Assembly: GCA_963170755.1 (NCBI GenBank) | Contig: OY720675.1 | Location: 119,502,821-119,566,820, forward strand | Length of the DNA: 64,000 nt | Origin: Amphimallon solstitiale | Lineage: Eukaryota; Arthropoda; Insecta; Coleoptera; Scarabaeidae | Reading direction: 5' to 3' | Shown here: positions 23,335-36,209 of the stretch, one piece after another | Layout: each line of letters opens with the position of its first letter | Numbering within the stretch: position 1 is the first letter of the stretch | Made by a program: the position numbers and the translations under genes | Notes under the pieces: model-generated | Database searches by the model: none | What the model was told of the DNA's origin: nothing | Seen by the model: only the letters and a program-made list of their open reading frames with translations

Positions 23335-24250
23335 AGACGACCGTTTTCAACACTGAAAGCAGTTTTTTTATATCGAATCAGGGTGCATTTCTATTTGATA
23401 ATAGCCCGAAGCTAGATCAAGAGTAGTAAAATAATTACACCGTCTTAGTTTATCTAAAATATCACTAATGTTTGGTATAGGGTATCGATCATCTATTGTT
23501 TTTTCGTTTAATTTTCGATAATCAACCACCATGCGCCATTTCTTTACTCCGCTGGCGTCGAGCTTTTTCGGAACTATCCATACAGGACTGGACCATGGTG
23601 AATATGATGGTCTAATGATTCCGTCTTCTAATAATTTTCGATATTTGTTTATTAATTTCTTGCTTATGAACACACGGATAGCGGTATGACTTAGTATATA
23701 TGTATTGAGATTTCATCGGTTGTCTTTATTTCGTGTTTAATTTGATTTGAAAATGTTAATTTTTTTTCATTATCATGAAATAAATCTGAAAATACTGTGA
23801 CAAGTTTACTTAAACAATCTTTTTCTTCCGAATTTAAATGATCTGTTCTAATTTATTTATATTAATTTTGAATGGCTGTGTATTATTATTACAAGTGGCA
23901 TATTTTCCTGAAATTGCTCTATATGAAAACATTCAAATTTGTTTCGTCAAATTTGTTCGCATATTCATTTAATAAATTTCAGTCTATGAGTATCGTTTGC
24001 GAAATTGATCTCTTATTAATTATTTCAACTGTTGCTTGATTATATTGTACATAGAGTAGCCCTGGAGGTATATAAATACTTTGATCGTCTGTGTCTATTT
24101 GGGGTATTATGATATCACAATCAGGTAAGTATTACTGAACACAAAGGGGAAATTTCAATATCTTGTGTTTCGAACTCTTTTCTGTAATAGAGCGGTACTT
24201 GAATATTGTCATTATATATAACACGGTTTTATATAACGACATTATTAGAC
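23335..24250 (-). pseudogene. Ty3/gypsy pol fragment (pre-RT and RT fingers), P2 left arm
   Basis: The best-preserved part (23368-23673) reads through R-x-S-x-S-P-W-S-S-P-V-W-I-V-P-K-K, then W-R-M-V-V-D-Y-R-K-L-N-E-K-T and T-T-L-D-L-A-S-G-Y-Y-Q-I, the classical gypsy RT start and A box with its catalytic Asp. Upstream on the same strand a degraded stretch contains the linker between protease and RT. A frameshift follows the A box, and after K-T-A-F-S-V the sequence passes into Penelope-like RT instead of the rest of gypsy RT. No protease, RNase H, integrase or LTR was recognised. Confidence 0.85.
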
Positions 24251-24948
24251 TCATATAAACCTTCTTCGTTCGTTATAATGCTGATTACAACTAATAATAT
24301 CTCCCATTCAGTTGAGTAAACCAGTACAAATAAATATACAATAATACAAATACAAATTTCATTAGGTAGGGCAATTAGTATGTTCTGATGAATTAAGCTG
24401 GCCTAGAATTTTTTTAATAATATAGCTAATATATCTCTATTCACAATTTAAATGGTTGGTTTTATAGTATTAGAAGGTCGTAACAAATAATTTGCTAATT
24501 ATACATTAAAAAACATCAAAAAAAAACAACTAAAAGGAATTATGATTGCATATTATTTTAATTTTGCATCAGAAACACTGAGTGGAGAAATAATTCTAGT
24601 ATTATTTAAAGAGAATTGATTTATATAAAAGTAGCCTTTTCTTCAAATAAAACTTGAACTAAACCAGCAGTATTGTACAAACATATAAATCTGTCTTGAC
24701 AGGGAGTATAATAGCTAATTCCATAGAATATATAAAAAAAAACTAATGTAAGATAGAGATCTTGTTTTTCTTAGTCGATATGTCTAGAACAATACAAGTT
24801 AAGAATATATATATAATAAAACACAATTGTTTAGTTTCAAAAATTATAATGTTCACACAAACGTAGTTTAAAAAACCATTTCTCCTGTTTACCATTACTG
24901 ACTAATTTTAAATTAATAGTCGAGGAAGGAGATACATGTTGAAACTCC

Positions 24949-24950
<2 letters not shown>
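24251..24950. other. Unassigned AT-rich sequence, P2 left arm
   Basis: No gene supported. Confidence 0.5.

Positions 24951-24986
<36 letters not shown>
24951..24986. repeat. (TA)n microsatellite, P2 left arm
   Basis: About 36 bp; the mirror copy at 25802-25829 is shorter by about 8-10 bp, one of the few differences between the arms. Confidence 0.95.
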
Positions 24987-24989
<3 letters not shown>

Positions 24990-25367
24990 ATTTCTTATTA
25001 AAAACCGTTAGATCTGTCTGCAAAACTGTCGAGTTGACATTTTCTATATCGTAGCCCGAATTATCGAATTTATAAAAGCTGACCCTTATCGGATTGTTTT
25101 CAAACAATTTTTCGCTAACGAGCATTTTCAAGCCACTAACACCTATAAGTTAGTCCACAAGGCCACGATACTTCTTGCATATATCAGCATGGATATCTAG
25201 AAATCTCGAAATCTGTATGCTACATACTTCAAGATAGAGATATTTCAGGGATATAGGTGTATTAAGGGGGCGTTTGAATCATAGAATACAATATAAATTT
25301 ACAATTATGCAAATGTCGGTTATAAAATCATTAATTGTTTATTTTATTGTATGTAATAAGTCATAAT

Positions 25368-25421
25368 ATCCTCCTACGTATGGTATAGGGGTTCTTTTGA
25401 TAAAATTGAAATAATTTTTTT
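25368..25421. other. Spacer of palindrome P2
   Basis: 54 bp of unpaired sequence between the arms (from atcctcctacg to aatttttttat). It has no hairpin of its own that I can see. Confidence 0.9.
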
Positions 25422-25798
25422 ATTATGGCTTATTACATACAATAAAATAACAATTAATGATTTTATAACCGACATTTGCATAATTGTAAATTTATATTGT
25501 ATTCTATGACTCAAACGCCCCCTTAATACACCTATATCCCTGAAATATCTCTATCTTGAAGTATGTAGCATACAGATTTCGAGATTTCTAGATATCCATG
25601 CTGATATATGCAAGAAGTATCGTGGCCTTGTGGACTAACTTATAGGTGTTAGTGGCTTGAAAATGCTCGTTAGCGAAAAATTGTTTGAAAACAATCCGAT
25701 AAGGGTCAGCTTTTATAAATTCGATAATTCGGGCTACGATATAGAAAATGTCAACTCGACAGTTTTGCAGACAGATCTAACGGATTTTAATAAGAAAT

Positions 25799-25829
<31 letters not shown>

Positions 25830-26529
25830 ATGGAGTTTCAACATGTATCTCCTTCCTCGACTATTAATTTAAAATTAGTCAGTAATGGTAAACAGGAGAA
25901 ATGGTTTTTTAAACTACGTTTGTGTGAACATTATAATTTTTGAAACTAAACAATTGTGTTTTATTATATATATATTCTTAACTTGTATTGTTCTAGACAT
26001 ATCGACTAAGAAAAACAAGATCTCTATCTTACATTAGTTTTTTTTATATATTCTATGGAATTAGCTATTATACTCCCTGTCAAGACAGATTTATATGTTT
26101 GTACAATACTGCTGGTTTAGTTCAAGTTTTATTTGAGGAAAAGGCTACTTTTATATAAATCAATTCTCTTTAAATAATACTAGAATTATTTCTCCACTCA
26201 GTGTTTCTGATGCAAAATTAAAATAATATGCAATCATAATTCTTTTTAGTTGTTTTTTTTGATGTTTTTTAATGTATAATTAGCAAATTATTTGTTACGA
26301 CCTTCTAATACTATAAAACCAACCATTTAAATTGTGAATAGAGATATATTAGCTATATTATTAAAAAAATTCTAGGCCAGCTTAATTCATCAGAACATAC
26401 TAATTGCCCTACCTAATGAAATTTGTATTTGTATTATTGTATATTTATTTGTACTGGTTTACTCAACTGAATGGGAGATATTATTAGTTGTAATCAGCAT
26501 TATAACGAACGAAGAAGGTTTATATGAGT
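25830..26529. other. Unassigned AT-rich sequence, P2 right arm
   Basis: Mirror of 24251-24950; no gene supported. Confidence 0.5.
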
Positions 26530-27445
26530 CTAATAATGTCGTTATATAAAACCGTGTTATATATAATGACAATATTCAAGTACCGCTCTATTACAGAAAA
26601 GAGTTCGAAACACAAGATATTGAAATTTCCCCTTTGTGTTCAGTAATACTTACCTGATTGTGATATCATAATACCCCAAATAGACACAGACGATCAAAGT
26701 ATTTATATACCTCCAGGGCTACTCTATGTACAATATAATCAAGCAACAGTTGAAATAATTAATAAGAGATCAATTTCGCAAACGATACTCATAGACTGAA
26801 ATTTATTAAATGAATATGCGAACAAATTTGACGAAACAAATTTGAATGTTTTCATATAGAGCAATTTCAGGAAAATATGCCACTTGTAATAATAATACAC
26901 AGCCATTCAAAATTAATATAAATAAATTAGAACAGATCATTTAAATTCGGAAGAAAAAGATTGTTTAAGTAAACTTGTCACAGTATTTTCAGATTTATTT
27001 CATGATAATGAAAAAAAATTAACATTTTCAAATCAAATTAAACACGAAATAAAGACAACCGATGAAATCTCAATACATATATACTAAGTCATACCGCTAT
27101 CCGTGTGTTCATAAGCAAGAAATTAATAAACAAATATCGAAAATTATTAGAAGACGGAATCATTAGACCATCATATTCACCATGGTCCAGTCCTGTATGG
27201 ATAGTTCCGAAAAAGCTCGACGCCAGCGGAGTAAAGAAATGGCGCATGGTGGTTGATTATCGAAAATTAAACGAAAAAACAATAGATGATCGATACCCTA
27301 TACCAAACATTAGTGATATTTTAGATAAACTAAGACGGTGTAATTATTTTACTACTCTTGATCTAGCTTCGGGCTATTATCAAATAGAAATGCACCCTGA
27401 TTCGATATAAAAAAACTGCTTTCAGTGTTGAAAACGGTCGTCTTC
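26530..27445 (+). pseudogene. Ty3/gypsy pol fragment, P2 right arm
   Basis: Mirror copy of 23335-24250 on the plus strand, with the same intact A-box segment (27105-27410), the same frameshift after it and the same junction into Penelope-like sequence. Because both arms carry the identical chimera, the gypsy/Penelope fusion predates formation of the palindrome. Confidence 0.85.
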
Positions 27446-27459
27446 CAATGGGAACTCCT

Positions 27460-28530
27460 CTATTTTACTATTGTACTAATGCGTTCATAAAACTAAAATC
27501 TAACCCTACAGAGTGGTTTCAAAAACAAATTAAAAGTGCTATAAACAATACCGAATGTTTATTCAATAATGCACAAAAGTTCCAACTACCGGTTATGAAC
27601 CCACAACCTCCAGAATTATATGGTTTACTAAAATTACATAAAAGAATATACCTATTCGTCCAGTTGTTTCGTATGTAAAAGCACCAGATGTGAATCTATG
27701 CAAACAACTTATAAAAATCATTTTAGAATACACTAAATTCAAACCGAAATTTTCGATAAATAAAATTAGTAAATTTAAATTACCAGATAATTTAAAACTC
27801 ATTTCATTTGATGTTTATTTACGATTATTCCCCCAAAAGAAGTGTTAAACGGAAACCCACTAAGTCCCTTATTATCCGAAATATTTATGGACAACCTTGA
27901 AGACATTATTAGTAAACATTCGTTATTTAAAAATTGTATATACTGGGTGAGATATGTAGATGATATTTTGGTGTGTTTTAAAGGAACGGATAGACAATTA
28001 AATTCACTTCATACTCATATTAACATTTTGCATCCTAATATTAAATTCACCATAGAATTAGAAGTAAATAAAACCATTAATTTTCTAGACCTCTACACAC
28101 GAATTCGCTATTTACCATAAACCTACTCACACAGATATTACGATACATTCTAACTCTTTCCACCCGATTAGTCATAAACTTGCTGCTTTCCACTCAATGT
28201 TATATAAAATAATCCATGTTCTTATGCATAAGATTAATTTTGATAAAGAATTAGATAGAATTTACACCATAGCTCAGAATAATAGTTATTCAAAAGAATT
28301 AATAAATAATCTCCTTCATAAAAAACAAAAAGCAAAAATCATATCCAAGAATTATCCTATAGTTCCTCAAACTTACTCATCAAAATTTGCCTCTGTGACT
28401 TATATAGGTACACCTTCCATGAAAATAAAAACATATTTACGAAAAACAACAAAGACATTAATTTCATTTCGTACAAACAACAAACTACAGAATCATATTA
28501 AAAATAATAAAGATAAAACTGACAAAAATT
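27460..28530 (+). pseudogene. Penelope-like RT fragment, P2 right arm
   Basis: Mirror copy of 22248-23318, with the same breaks. The 158-aa C-terminal ORF (28197-28673) is identical in translation to its partner. Its last ~50 residues come from the tandem-repeat sequence, not from the retroelement. Confidence 0.85.
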
Positions 28531-28749
28531 TAAAGATAGACTCATTTTATGAAATTATGTTCATTCAAATTGATATTAAACATGGGGTATCTGTAGATGG
28601 AAAATTAATAATAATTTTTGTCTTAAATATTGATATATATTTGGCTTACCAAAATACAATGTCATCCAAATAAAATAGAATTCCATGTTTTAAAATGTAA
28701 TTTATAAAAATGATTCGTGTGAAGCGTACCTTGTTTAATGTTTTTATCA

Positions 28750-28794
<45 letters not shown>

Positions 28795-30249
28795 CTATGT
28801 GTACATTGTGTTTCAAAAATTAGTTTTATTAGGCGTAAACTATGTTTTGTGTAAAAACCCCTAAATTTAAAGATAGACTCATTTTATGAAATTATGTTAA
28901 TTCAAATTGATATTAAACATGGGGTATCTGTAGATGTAAAATTAATAATAATTTTGTCTTAATATTGATATATATTGGGCTTACCAAACATGATTTTTCA
29001 AATGTTTTAAGTGTATTGCATTGAATTTTATGTAATTTCAATATTAAATAATTGAAAGCGAGTATTTATTATACTACTGTTGTTCAGTGGTTAATATTTA
29101 ATGAAAAGTATATTTCTTGTAATGATATAAAAACTATTTGTAAATACAATGTCATCCAAATAAAATAGAATTTATAATAGTGTTTCGTGATATGATTTGC
29201 TATTTTTCTCAAATTATAAAGTGCTTTAAAATGTAATACATTCGCTGTTGTACAAAAACGCATGATGTGTGAAAAGATGGACTCATTTTATGAATTTATG
29301 TTAATTCAAATTGATATTAAACATGGGGTATCTGTAAATGTAAAAATGATGATAAATTTTTAACTCTTAAATATTGATAAATAGCTTGGCAAACATCAAT
29401 TTTTCGATTGTTTTTAAGCGATGAACAAGTATATATTTATTATTTTGCAAATCTTTTGGTTAGAACGTTAATACTGTCTTTATATTAGTTTTTTTTTTTT
29501 GTGTATACTGCTGTTGTTCAGTGGTTAATATTTAATGAAAAGCATATTTCTTGTAATGATATAAAAACTATTTGTAAATACAATGTCATTCAAATAAAAT
29601 AGAATTCCATGTTTTTAAAATGTAATTTATAAAAATGTTTCGTGTGAAGCGTACCTTGTTTAATGTTTTTATTCTCTTTTTTAATACTATGTGCACATTG
29701 TGTTTCAAAATTAGTTTTATTAGGGATAAACTATGTTTTTGTGAAAAAAAAAACCCCTAAATTTCATATTAAAAGCTGTACCTCAGGCATATTTCTTCTA
29801 ATGACAGTACTAAACGTGAAGTGTAAAAAGATAGCACATATTTTATCTGTTGTGGGACTTAGTATGTTTCCTTTTCAACCTTTTTAAATATTATAAGAAA
29901 GTTAACTAAATCAATTTAAGAATTTATGATATTTAAAATTGGGGTTAGGCTGGGGTATCTCTAAAATGGAAATATTTAATGCTATGTCTATTTTTCATAT
30001 GTGTAGTGTTTTGTCAAAAAGTTTTGATTGCTGAAAAAGTGGGTAATAAAAAATTTGATAGAGCATGTATCTCAGCTCTATCGTTTTACTGCATTGTTAT
30101 ATTGCACTATATGGATCATCTCGAGAACATTCCTTGCCTTTGCATTTGATTGTTTTGTTTAAATTTGATATTTGTGAAATTGAAAGTATGGTTGAGGTTT
30201 GTTTGATGTGTGTAGTTGTTTTATTTTTAATAAATTGTTTTCTTGAAAA
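28531..30249. repeat. Irregular tandem repeats, P2 right arm
   Basis: Mirror of 20536-22248, including a 39-bp poly-T run (28752-28790) against 33 A in the left arm. Confidence 0.8.
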
Positions 30250-31488
30250 TATGTTGTTCCTTTTTATTTTATAATATAGATATATTAAATAAGGTGACTA
30301 TCACAGCGGTGTCGAGTTATTTCTTGTAGTGATATATATAAAAGTATGTATGTATACTTATGAATGAAAATAATTATTATAAGTCTATCAATTTATTCAT
30401 ATGAGGATTAGAGTGTCTATGTATTTATGTATGTGGTATTAAATATCTAGGTCTTCTATGGAGAGAATGATGTTTATTACCTATATAACTTTACCTATGG
30501 ATTTATATGTCATAATTGTTTATCGTTGTATTTCGTTTAATGTTTTTCCCTATGATTGATATGCTATAATTCGCCTACAAAATGTGGTTATTATTTTTTA
30601 ATAAATTGTTTTTTCTTAAAATATGTTGTTCCTTTTTATTTTATGATATAGATATATTAAATAAGGCTACTATCATAGAGGTGTTGACTTATTTCTTGTA
30701 GTGATATATATAAAAGTATACTACTTCAAACCATATACTATAAAAGTATGTATGTATACTTATGGATGAAAATAATTATTATAAGTCTATCAATTTATTC
30801 ATATGAGGATTAGAGTGTCTATGTATTTATGTATGTGGTATTAAATATCTAGTTTTTCTATGGAGGGAATGATGTTTATTACCTATATAACTTTACCTAT
30901 GGATTTATATGTCATAATTGCTTATCATTGTAATTCGTTTAATGTTTTTCCCTATGATTGATATGCTATATTAGCTATAATTCGCATACAAAATGTGGTT
31001 ATTATTTTTTAATAATTGTTTTTCTTAAAATATGTTGTTCCTTTTTATTTTATGGTATAGATATATTAAATAATGTGACTATCATAGAGGTGTTGACTTA
31101 TTTCTTGTAGTGATATATATAAAAGTATGTATGTATACTTATGGATGAAAATAATTATTATAAGTCTATCAATTTATTCATATGAGGATTAGAGTGTCTA
31201 TGTATTTATGTATGTGGTATTAAATATCTAGGTCTTCTATGGAGAGAATGATGTTTATTACCTATATAACTTTACCTATGGATTTATATGTCATAATTGT
31301 TTATCGTTGTAATTCGTTTAATGTTTTTCCCTATGATTGATATGCCATATATATATATATATATTAGCTATAATTCACCTACAAAATGTGGTTATTATTT
31401 TTTAATAATTGTTTTTCTTAAAATATGTTGTTCCTTTTTATTATATGGTATAGATATATTAAATAATGTGACTATCATAGAGGTGTTG
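30250..31488. repeat. Tandem array of ~390-bp units, P2 right arm
   Basis: Mirror of 19296-20535, with the same number of units in the same order. Confidence 0.88.
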
Positions 31489-31698
31489 ATAGTGATCAAA
31501 CGTTGTGGTTTCCATTAGAAACGTGTTTAGATCTGTTAGAAATATACTGGTAAGCTCGATAACAAGCTTTGAACTGCTAGGCTGCATAAATACATTTCAT
31601 TTATGCATCTATCGCTGAATGTATGATTTGAATGTATTGTTTTGGAATGACGGCTTTAAAAGAGAATGATTTGATAGTGGTTTTAATAGATTGATGCC

Positions 31699-32694
31699 TG
31701 ATGCCACCGAAGTTTATTAGATTTTGGTGGCCATCTTGCTTTTCTAAAAATCCCTACTTTGAAACGTCCTGTATATTCATAATTGGTTGCTATGTTATCC
31801 AGTATCATACTGTATATTTATTTTATGATTTGAGATGGTATGCTGATGTCAAATATAAATCCTCGGTGGTGGTGTTTGAAAGTATGTTGGGTTTGACCTA
31901 GATGTATCTTCCTAAGTTGATCCGGTGTTGTGGCGTTTGAAACTATGTTGGGTGGTTGTTGTTGTGATGCGTGATACGGAGTTGGGTATTTTCTAGAAGT
32001 TGAGTTTATATTTTGATCGATCATATTGATAGTCGGCTATTTCGCCTGACGTCACCTTAGTTTATTAGATTTTTGGCGGCCATCTTGGATTCTCCATCTT
32101 GCTTTTCTAAAAAATCCCTACTTTGAAGCGTCCTGTATATTAATATTTGGTTGCTATGTTATCCAGATGGATGGATGGATGGACGGATGGATGGATGGAT
32201 AGTTTTTTGAGAAAAGAGGGATTTGATAGTGGTTTGAATGTGTGGTTTTAATATAGGGGTTTCAGAATCGCTTCATGACCCGGTTGTGAGCTGATTCTAG
32301 CGATGGTTTTGAGATGATGTTTCATAGGAGTTCGAGTGCATGGTTTTGATATATTGGATGCTTGACGTGGCATTAGTTTATTAGATTTTTGGCGGCCATC
32401 TTGGATTCGTCATCTTGCTTTTCTAAAAATCCCTACCTTTGAAAACGTCCTGTATATTCATACTTGGTTGCTATCTCGTCCAGTAGCATACTGTATATTT
32501 ATTTTATAATTTGAAATGGTATGCCGATCTTAGATGTAAGGTTTATATTTTTATCGACCATCTTGATGGTATGAAACTTGGTCATATTGTTAATTAATAC
32601 ATTGTTTTTCTAAAAATCCCTACCTTTGAAACGTCCTGTATATTCATACTTGGTTGTTATCTCGTCCAGTAGCATACTGTATATTTATTTTATA
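31699..32694. repeat. Dispersed 'aagatggccgcc' repeat family, P2 right arm
   Basis: Mirror of 18090-19085, including the (GGAT)n microsatellite at about 32165-32200. Confidence 0.8.
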
Positions 32695-33450
32695 ATTTGA
32701 AATGGTATGCCGATCTTAGATGTAAAGTTTATATTTTTATCGACCATCTTGATGGTATGAAGCTTGGAGATATTGTTAATTTATAAATAATAATAAATAA
32801 ATTGTTTTTCTTAAAAAAATATATTGTTTGTTTTATTTTATTTTATAAGTAAGATATACATTTCATGCATGCGTCTATCACAGAAGCAGACAGCCGTTGC
32901 GGTTTCCGCTGGAAACATGTTTAGACCTGTTTGAAGTACATTGAGAAGCGCGATAGCAAGCCTGGTAATTTATTCAGGAATTTCACATGTACTTATTAGC
33001 ATTATGATAGCATAATCATGCTATATAATTAGTATAATTAAATATAATTACAGTATTAGTATTTAATAAAAGTTAATCATTGTTTCTATGCTAGCTGTAT
33101 TATTAATTGAATAATTTGAATGTACATATGTATAAAAGTCGTGCGGTGTTCGCATCTCATCTTTGTATACAGGTATATTAAACAACTCCTTCCCTATCTT
33201 TCTCTACACCTCCGAAGCTGGTTACACACACACACACACACACACACACCGCCGCACACACCTACGCTCGCTCGCGTATATACATATATACATACATATA
33301 TATATGAAGGCCTGTAAGGATTGAATGACTTGCCTCGTGGCACGAAAGTGATTACACCTGTATAAATTTCAAATGACCTTGAATTGCAGAATGAACCTCC
33401 ATAAGAAATAACATAGGAAATTGCGCTGGAATCCGCATTATATAACTACT

Positions 33451-34067
33451 AGCACACGCACAGATATACAGCAACCGATCTTTTTCACACGGTGAACCAA
33501 AAGATATACAAGGTGCGCTCGAAAAGTCTCGCGCTCAGACATATTCTACGCACTTAAACAAAGACGCAAATCTTACGAGAACTGTATACAAAAGTGAATT
33601 TTACAGCATAACACCAAGTAAAAAAGAATTACATATCAAATATTATACATTTTGTTTATTAAATTTTGTTTTATTTTATTTGTATGTATTGCCTTATGTC
33701 TTGTTTAATAATTTCTGTGACAAAGTAATTGTTTTTTTGATTTGATTGTAAAATATATTTTGAAAGGTGTATCCACTGTCTTGATATATCGTTGAAATCA
33801 GTAAATATTACATAATTGAATTTACTTGGAGTAACTTACAATTTTAATATTTTAATGTGTTTTTCGTATTATTCAATAATAATGAACTAATTACACTTGT
33901 TCAATATTTTAATTCCTGTATAGTTTGCTTAATAATTTCAAAGATAGTATGGATACTGTCTTAATATATATTGAAATCATATTTTCGTATTACCTTGTAA
34001 TAACTTTTATAGTTTTAAATTGTATTTAATACATTTTTCAATCTAGGCCTCAAGAAAACAACAAACG
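33451..34067. other. Region between P2 and element B
   Basis: Begins exactly where palindrome pairing stops. No terminal inverted repeat of a Polinton is recognised here. A pyrimidine-rich stretch ending 'tttttcaatctag' just before 34047 is a plausible splice acceptor for the ORF that follows. Confidence 0.45.
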
Positions 34068-35700
34068 ATGTCACCTGATGTTGACAGGTTGCTCACTGAA
34101 AACGTTGCAGATAATGATAACATGAACATGCAGTGGACGCCAGACTCGCACTTTATACATCTTGATGTGCAAGATGAGATGATGGGTGATGGAAATGATC
34201 AGTTTTTATCCGAGGAAGTTGATAAAGTAATGTCCGAAGAAGGTGATAAGGCAATGGTTTCATCCGAAGGAGTAGATAACGCAATGACTGCTATAGAAGC
34301 TTCCATAGAAGCAGCAGCAACTTCTGTGGAAGATAGGGTAATTACTGATCGTTTACCATTCACCATACCATCTGCACCATCTGATGTAGTATTCACCAGA
34401 CCATCAGTTGAAGCAACTACGTCAGCTGCGAACGTGTTTGATTCAACTGTCATTACAGAATCTTCAAAGGTTTTGTCCCGGGTTGCCACTATTACACCTG
34501 TAAACGTTAGTCATTTACCCTTCCAAGTGGACTTTAAACTGGTTAAAGCAGAAAAGAGACAAGAAAGATGACAGACGATAGAAGAAAGAAGACAAGCGAT
34601 GCGTGCAGCACGAGCAGAAAAACGTGACCGTACTGCTCCTGCCGCTCGCATGGCACAGACACCACCGACTTCGACCAATACTTTACCGACAGCACCGACA
34701 ATTTCTATTTCTGCTTTACCGACACCACCGACGACCTCTGCTTTACCAGTTTATGGTCTGAGTGCTGGTGTGTCGAATTCGTCTTCACTCCGGACTCTAC
34801 TTATAAGCGGTAAACGACCGTTTGAAAGTGCAGTAGTGCCTACTTTAGCACCACGGGTACAGGTATTACAAAACATTATTTTAGGCGGTCCAGTGGTACC
34901 TGTGGTGCGTGGGACACGATCTGCTGAGATGTCATCTGTTCATTTATCCCATTATCCTCAAGCTGGTCCCATAGCCCCCACGTCCAATTCCTACTTCTGT
35001 TCATCAACCCCGACTTCTTACATCATCCTCAACGGCTATGAACGTTTCCCATATTTCCATTTCTCAAGATTCTGTCATAGCTGTATCTTCCCAAGATGAT
35101 CCCCCTCAAGATAAGCCCCTAAATCTATCGCTTTTTACTTGTTCTGACCCTACTCCCATTTTTACTTCTTCAACTCAAATTAGTCCTCCCCCTGCTAAAA
35201 AACTTCGTAGTCCTACTCCACCATCCTCCCCTGAATCACAAATTACTTAGGGTCAGAGATCACCCACTCATATTCCAGTTTCACCTGCAACCACCATATT
35301 ACGAACTCCATCCCCCCTTCCCTCCCCACTAAACGATAGTCCAATTCCTATTCCCTCTACATCATCAACACCGCACCCAATTCCTATTCCCTCTACATCA
35401 TCAAAACCGCACCAACAATCTATCAACACTCTAGCTGCGAGTTTCAAAGAGTTTGCTGCCAAATTTTTGTCATATCTAGAGGGTGATTCGCTAGGTAGCA
35501 GTGTTGATCAAAAATTTATGGAGATAAATGATCAGATAGAGACTGAATTAGTAAGACATAACATGCTTCATCGACTCTATAATGATGTCATTAGTTACCA
35601 TTAGTAAGAACATTCCTGGTGTTCTTACTAATGAGCAAATTCGAACCCTCCAGGAGAAGAAGAGTAGATTAGATAAACTTAGAAAAGTTATTAATGAATA
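34068..35700 (+). pseudogene. Ser/Thr/Pro-rich protein of element B, broken
   Basis: The ATG at 34068 opens an acidic N-terminal part (repeated E-E-V-D-K / E-E-G-D-K-A-M units, residues ~45-75). After an in-frame TGA at 34569-34571 comes a basic helix (R-R-Q-A-M-R-A-A-R-A-E-K-R). Long Thr/Ser/Pro-rich stretches follow. The frame shifts between about 34960 and 35040, there is another stop at 35248-35250, and the sequence ends in a helical, probably coiled-coil tail (around 35410-35700). A short acceptor-like site lies just upstream. The gene precedes the conserved small ORFs and integrase on the same strand, so it is probably part of the Polinton-like element. I cannot name its family. Confidence 0.5.
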
Positions 35701-36209
35701 ATTCGAAATATTCAATGAATACTTTTATTTATTAATTAATATTCAATGAATATTTTTATTTATTCATTAAGCAGGGTTCTATATTTATTCAATCATGTTC
35801 ATGTCACGTAGACTTGACATGACTTTAACTTTGACATTTTCAGTGGGACGAATCTGTAACATTTTCAATGAACACACCTGTAACATCAAGGCGAACATCA
35901 AGACAACAAATCTGTATCATGGTGACATGCTATGTTGGATTTCAACATTGTCGGGTCGATGTTATGCTGGATTACAACATTGTCGGAAAACATTGCCGGA
36001 TAGATGTTAGTGCGCTGTTATTCCAATTATTGCTAGTTTTAAATTCAAACAATTATTGCTCGTTCTAAATTCAAATCCAATTGCAATTGAACTCAATACT
36101 ATATCCTATATATTTTCAGGAAATACACGTTAATATAGAAGCTTCCAACATTTGCGCCGTTGAGATAAGGGTAGTAGCGGGGGAGCCAGGACCGCTGCTA
36201 TCTTCAACG
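35701..36209. other. Leader/intron region upstream of the 144-aa ORF
   Basis: Contains imperfect repeats of 'ggatt.caacattgtcgg' (35935-35990) and of 'ttcaaa..caattattgctcg' (36040-36065). A good splice acceptor (tatattttcag) ends at 36119, 90 bp before the ATG at 36210, suggesting a spliced 5' UTR. Confidence 0.5.

Larger units (their letters stand above)
17334..33450. repeat. Giant palindrome P2 (arms about 8.03 kb, spacer 54 bp)
   Basis: 17334-25367 is the reverse complement of 25422-33450. The pairing sum is 50784 in the outer part, 50778 inside a poly-A run (33 A on the left, 39 T on the right), and 50788-50789 inside a TA microsatellite. Length differences therefore sit almost entirely in simple repeats. 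Substitutions that I could see are few (for example near 22925, 22970, 24520, 24650 and 25007), on the order of one per kilobase or less. ORFs in the arms are identical in translation. No target-site duplication is evident at the two outer ends. Such identity means either very recent origin, ongoing gene conversion, or an assembly fold-back. Confidence 0.95.

Noticed and set aside
24913..25131. 72-aa ORF containing a run of Tyr-Ile
   Set aside because: The run is the TA microsatellite; the mirror copy is not open, so it is not a conserved gene.
17334..33450. P2 arms as terminal inverted repeats of element B or another Polinton
   Set aside because: Polinton terminal repeats are much shorter in the forms I know, no target-site duplication flanks P2, and the arms contain retroelement debris instead of Polinton genes.
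33508..33545. Possible mariner terminal repeat (aaggtgcgctcgaaaagtctcgcg)
   Set aside because: Only one end is seen; no partner repeat or TA duplication was found within a plausible distance.
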